Assembly (NCBI RefSeq): GCF_003867015.1
Contig: NZ_CP032548.1
Location: forward strand, 1,803,001 to 1,867,000
From: Tenacibaculum singaporense
GTDB taxonomy: Bacteria; Bacteroidota; Bacteroidia; Flavobacteriales; Flavobacteriaceae
DNA length: 64,000 nucleotides
Direction of reading: 5' to 3'
Each line of letters begins with the position of its first letter. The stretch's first letter is position 1. The notes under the pieces are model-generated. The model was not told the DNA's origin. It was given only the letters and a program-made list of their open reading frames with translations, and ran no database searches. A program made the translations under genes and the position numbers. Shown in pieces: positions 63,010 to 64,000 of this stretch.

Positions 63010-64000
63010 ATGAAAAGAAAGCTACTCTTTGCTACATTTTTATTAGTTTTTTTTAATAGTGTTTTTGCTCAACAGTTTCCAGTTAGCATTATTCCAAGAG
63101 TAAAAGCACCAGCACCAGTTAATTTTTATAATTATGCAGATGATACTAGTTTAAATAGCCCTATAACGGTTCAAATTTTTTTAAATGATTTAACTATACC
63201 AAGTCGTCAAATAAGATTAAAAACGTATTTCGAAGGAGGTAACATACGTTTTTCAAGTAAGGACTTTGTAGTTGGAGCACAAGACTTGTTTTTAGAAGGA
63301 GGAATACCCTTAACATTAAGAAATACAGAACTAGCACCATATTATAGACTTGAAAATATACAAGGAATAAGCTCTTCTGTTTATGGACAAACAATACCTG
63401 AAGGAAGTTATAATTTTTGTTTTGAGGTGTACGATTACATTTCAGGAGCAAAACTATCAGCAAAAAAATGTGCTACCGTATTTATATTTAAAAATGAACC
63501 ACCAATATTAAATATTCCTTTAACAGGAAGTAATATTGAACCCACAGATTTTGAAAACATTATTTTTCAATGGACACCTCGTCATATCAATGTTAGCAAT
63601 GTAGAGTATGAGTTTAGTATTGTTGAAGTTTGGGATAACTCAGTAAACCCTCAAACAGCATTTTTATCACAACTTCCTATTCATCAGGAAACAACTAGAA
63701 GAACAACCTTAATTTATGGGCCAGATAAGCCTTTACTATTACCTGGGAGAAAATATGCTTGGAGAGTAAGAGCCAAAGCGCTACAAGGCTTAGAAGAAAT
63801 AGGATTGTTCAAAAACCAAGGATACAGTGAGGTTTTCTGGTTTTCAAGAACAGTACCGTGTCAGGTACCAGAAGGGATATCAGCAGAAGCTAAAGGAACT
63901 TCAAAAATCAATGTTTTCTGGGAACAAGACCCAACAGTTTTTTCAGAATATATCATAGCATATAGAGAAAATGGAAAGACGAATGCTAGTTGGTTTACTA
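63010..64000 (+). CDS. large secreted Fn3-like protein, 5' part (3' end outside window)
   Basis: The frame is open from ATG at 63010 to the window edge, 330 codons. The signal peptide (about 1-21, ending VFAQ) is followed by a region with strands typical of immunoglobulin or Fn3 folds (IPLTLRNTELAPYYRLENIQG, ILNIPLTGSNIEPTDFENIIFQW, YAWRVRAKALQG). The SISAEAKGTSKINVFWEQDP part resembles the start of a fibronectin type III domain. It resembles the large TANFOR-type proteins of Bacteroidota, but I cannot confirm this. It is probably a cell-surface protein co-transcribed with the 821-residue protein. Confidence 0.75.
   Translation, partial: MKRKLLFATFLLVFFNSVFAQQFPVSIIPRVKAPAPVNFYNYADDTSLNSPITVQIFLNDLTIPSRQIRLKTYFEGGNIRFSSKDFVVGAQDLFLEGGIPLTLRNTELAPYYRLENIQGISSSVYGQTIPEGSYNFCFEVYDYISGAKLSAKKCATVFIFKNEPPILNIPLTGSNIEPTDFENIIFQWTPRHINVSNVEYEFSIVEVWDNSVNPQTAFLSQLPIHQETTRRTTLIYGPDKPLLLPGRKYAWRVRAKALQGLEEIGLFKNQGYSEVFWFSRTVPCQVPEGISAEAKGTSKINVFWEQDPTVFSEYIIAYRENGKTNASWFT

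Noticed and set aside
1..64000. tRNA, rRNA, CRISPR, insertion-sequence or prophage genes
   Set aside because: No cloverleaf, repeat-spacer pattern, transposase or phage structural gene was recognised on reading both strands; short or unusual RNAs could still be missed.

Overview
The window looks like chromosome of a marine Flavobacteriaceae bacterium, possibly Tenacibaculum or a close relative (inference from gene content; no marker RNA gene is present). Supporting signs are the low G+C sequence, almost no Shine-Dalgarno sites, frequent TTG starts, promoter-like TTTG-N19-TAnnTTTG motifs, many lipoproteins with a signal peptide ending in a Cys, and Bacteroidota-specific families: DUF4374, DUF4856, head GIN, CCC-motif membrane protein, NamZ/DUF1343, imelysin, HTTM and CarboxypepD_reg-type TonB receptors. 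No rRNA, tRNA, CRISPR array, insertion sequence or prophage was seen.

Layout. 1-5704: the end of a DUF4374 surface lipoprotein, then an ABC-2 exporter (ATPase plus two DUF3526-type permeases) and a MATE exporter, all in one direction. 5721-9594: a methyltransferase, a small His/Cys-rich exported protein, and an outer-membrane beta-barrel receptor gene broken by one in-frame TGA. 9738-14018 (minus strand): small secreted or membrane proteins, a secreted ClpP-fold protein, a membrane AraC-type regulator and an RDD protein. 14138-20269: a compact operon SpoIIM - membrane protein - DUF4129 - DUF4350 - MoxR ATPase - DUF58. The RDD gene is divergent from it, and the genes are linked by tiny overlaps and TTG/GTG starts. 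20304-21259: YbaB, DUF2752 and CCC-motif genes.

21334-28845: an S9 peptidase, a cysteine-synthase-like enzyme, the NamZ muramidase, a LolC/E-like permease and a cystathionine beta-synthase. 29085-40219 is mostly housekeeping: lipoyl synthase, an atypical Nramp-like transporter, a sigma factor, aquaporin Z, MurB, an aminotransferase, a retropepsin-like PDZ protein, DUF1573 and valyl-tRNA synthetase. 40296-43855: an ECF sigma factor / anti-sigma / beta-helix lipid-exposed protein operon and a head GIN protein. 44047-47316: HMG-CoA lyase, a secreted gluzincin-like protein and a 5'-nucleotidase.

47447-53777 is the clearest functional unit: DUF4856 lipoprotein, imelysin lipoprotein, HTTM membrane protein and TonB-dependent receptor, behind a near-perfect flavobacterial promoter. 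It is probably a metal (iron) uptake locus. 53946-56898 encodes an unrecognised acidic protein overlapping a TPR histidine kinase and a LytTR response regulator. 56899-58644 is an unrecognised trio (membrane protein, coiled-coil lipoprotein, small helical protein) with a large hairpin in the middle. 58899-60374 is guaB. The window closes with an 821-residue beta-barrel-like protein followed by a large secreted Fn3-like protein that runs off the end.

Main points for a second look: the in-frame stop at 9043, the 72-codon gene at 11566-11784 with no ATG, the Nramp homologue lacking the metal-binding motifs, the DUF4856-imelysin-HTTM-TonB unit, and the unexplained trio with its hairpin at 57785-57870.
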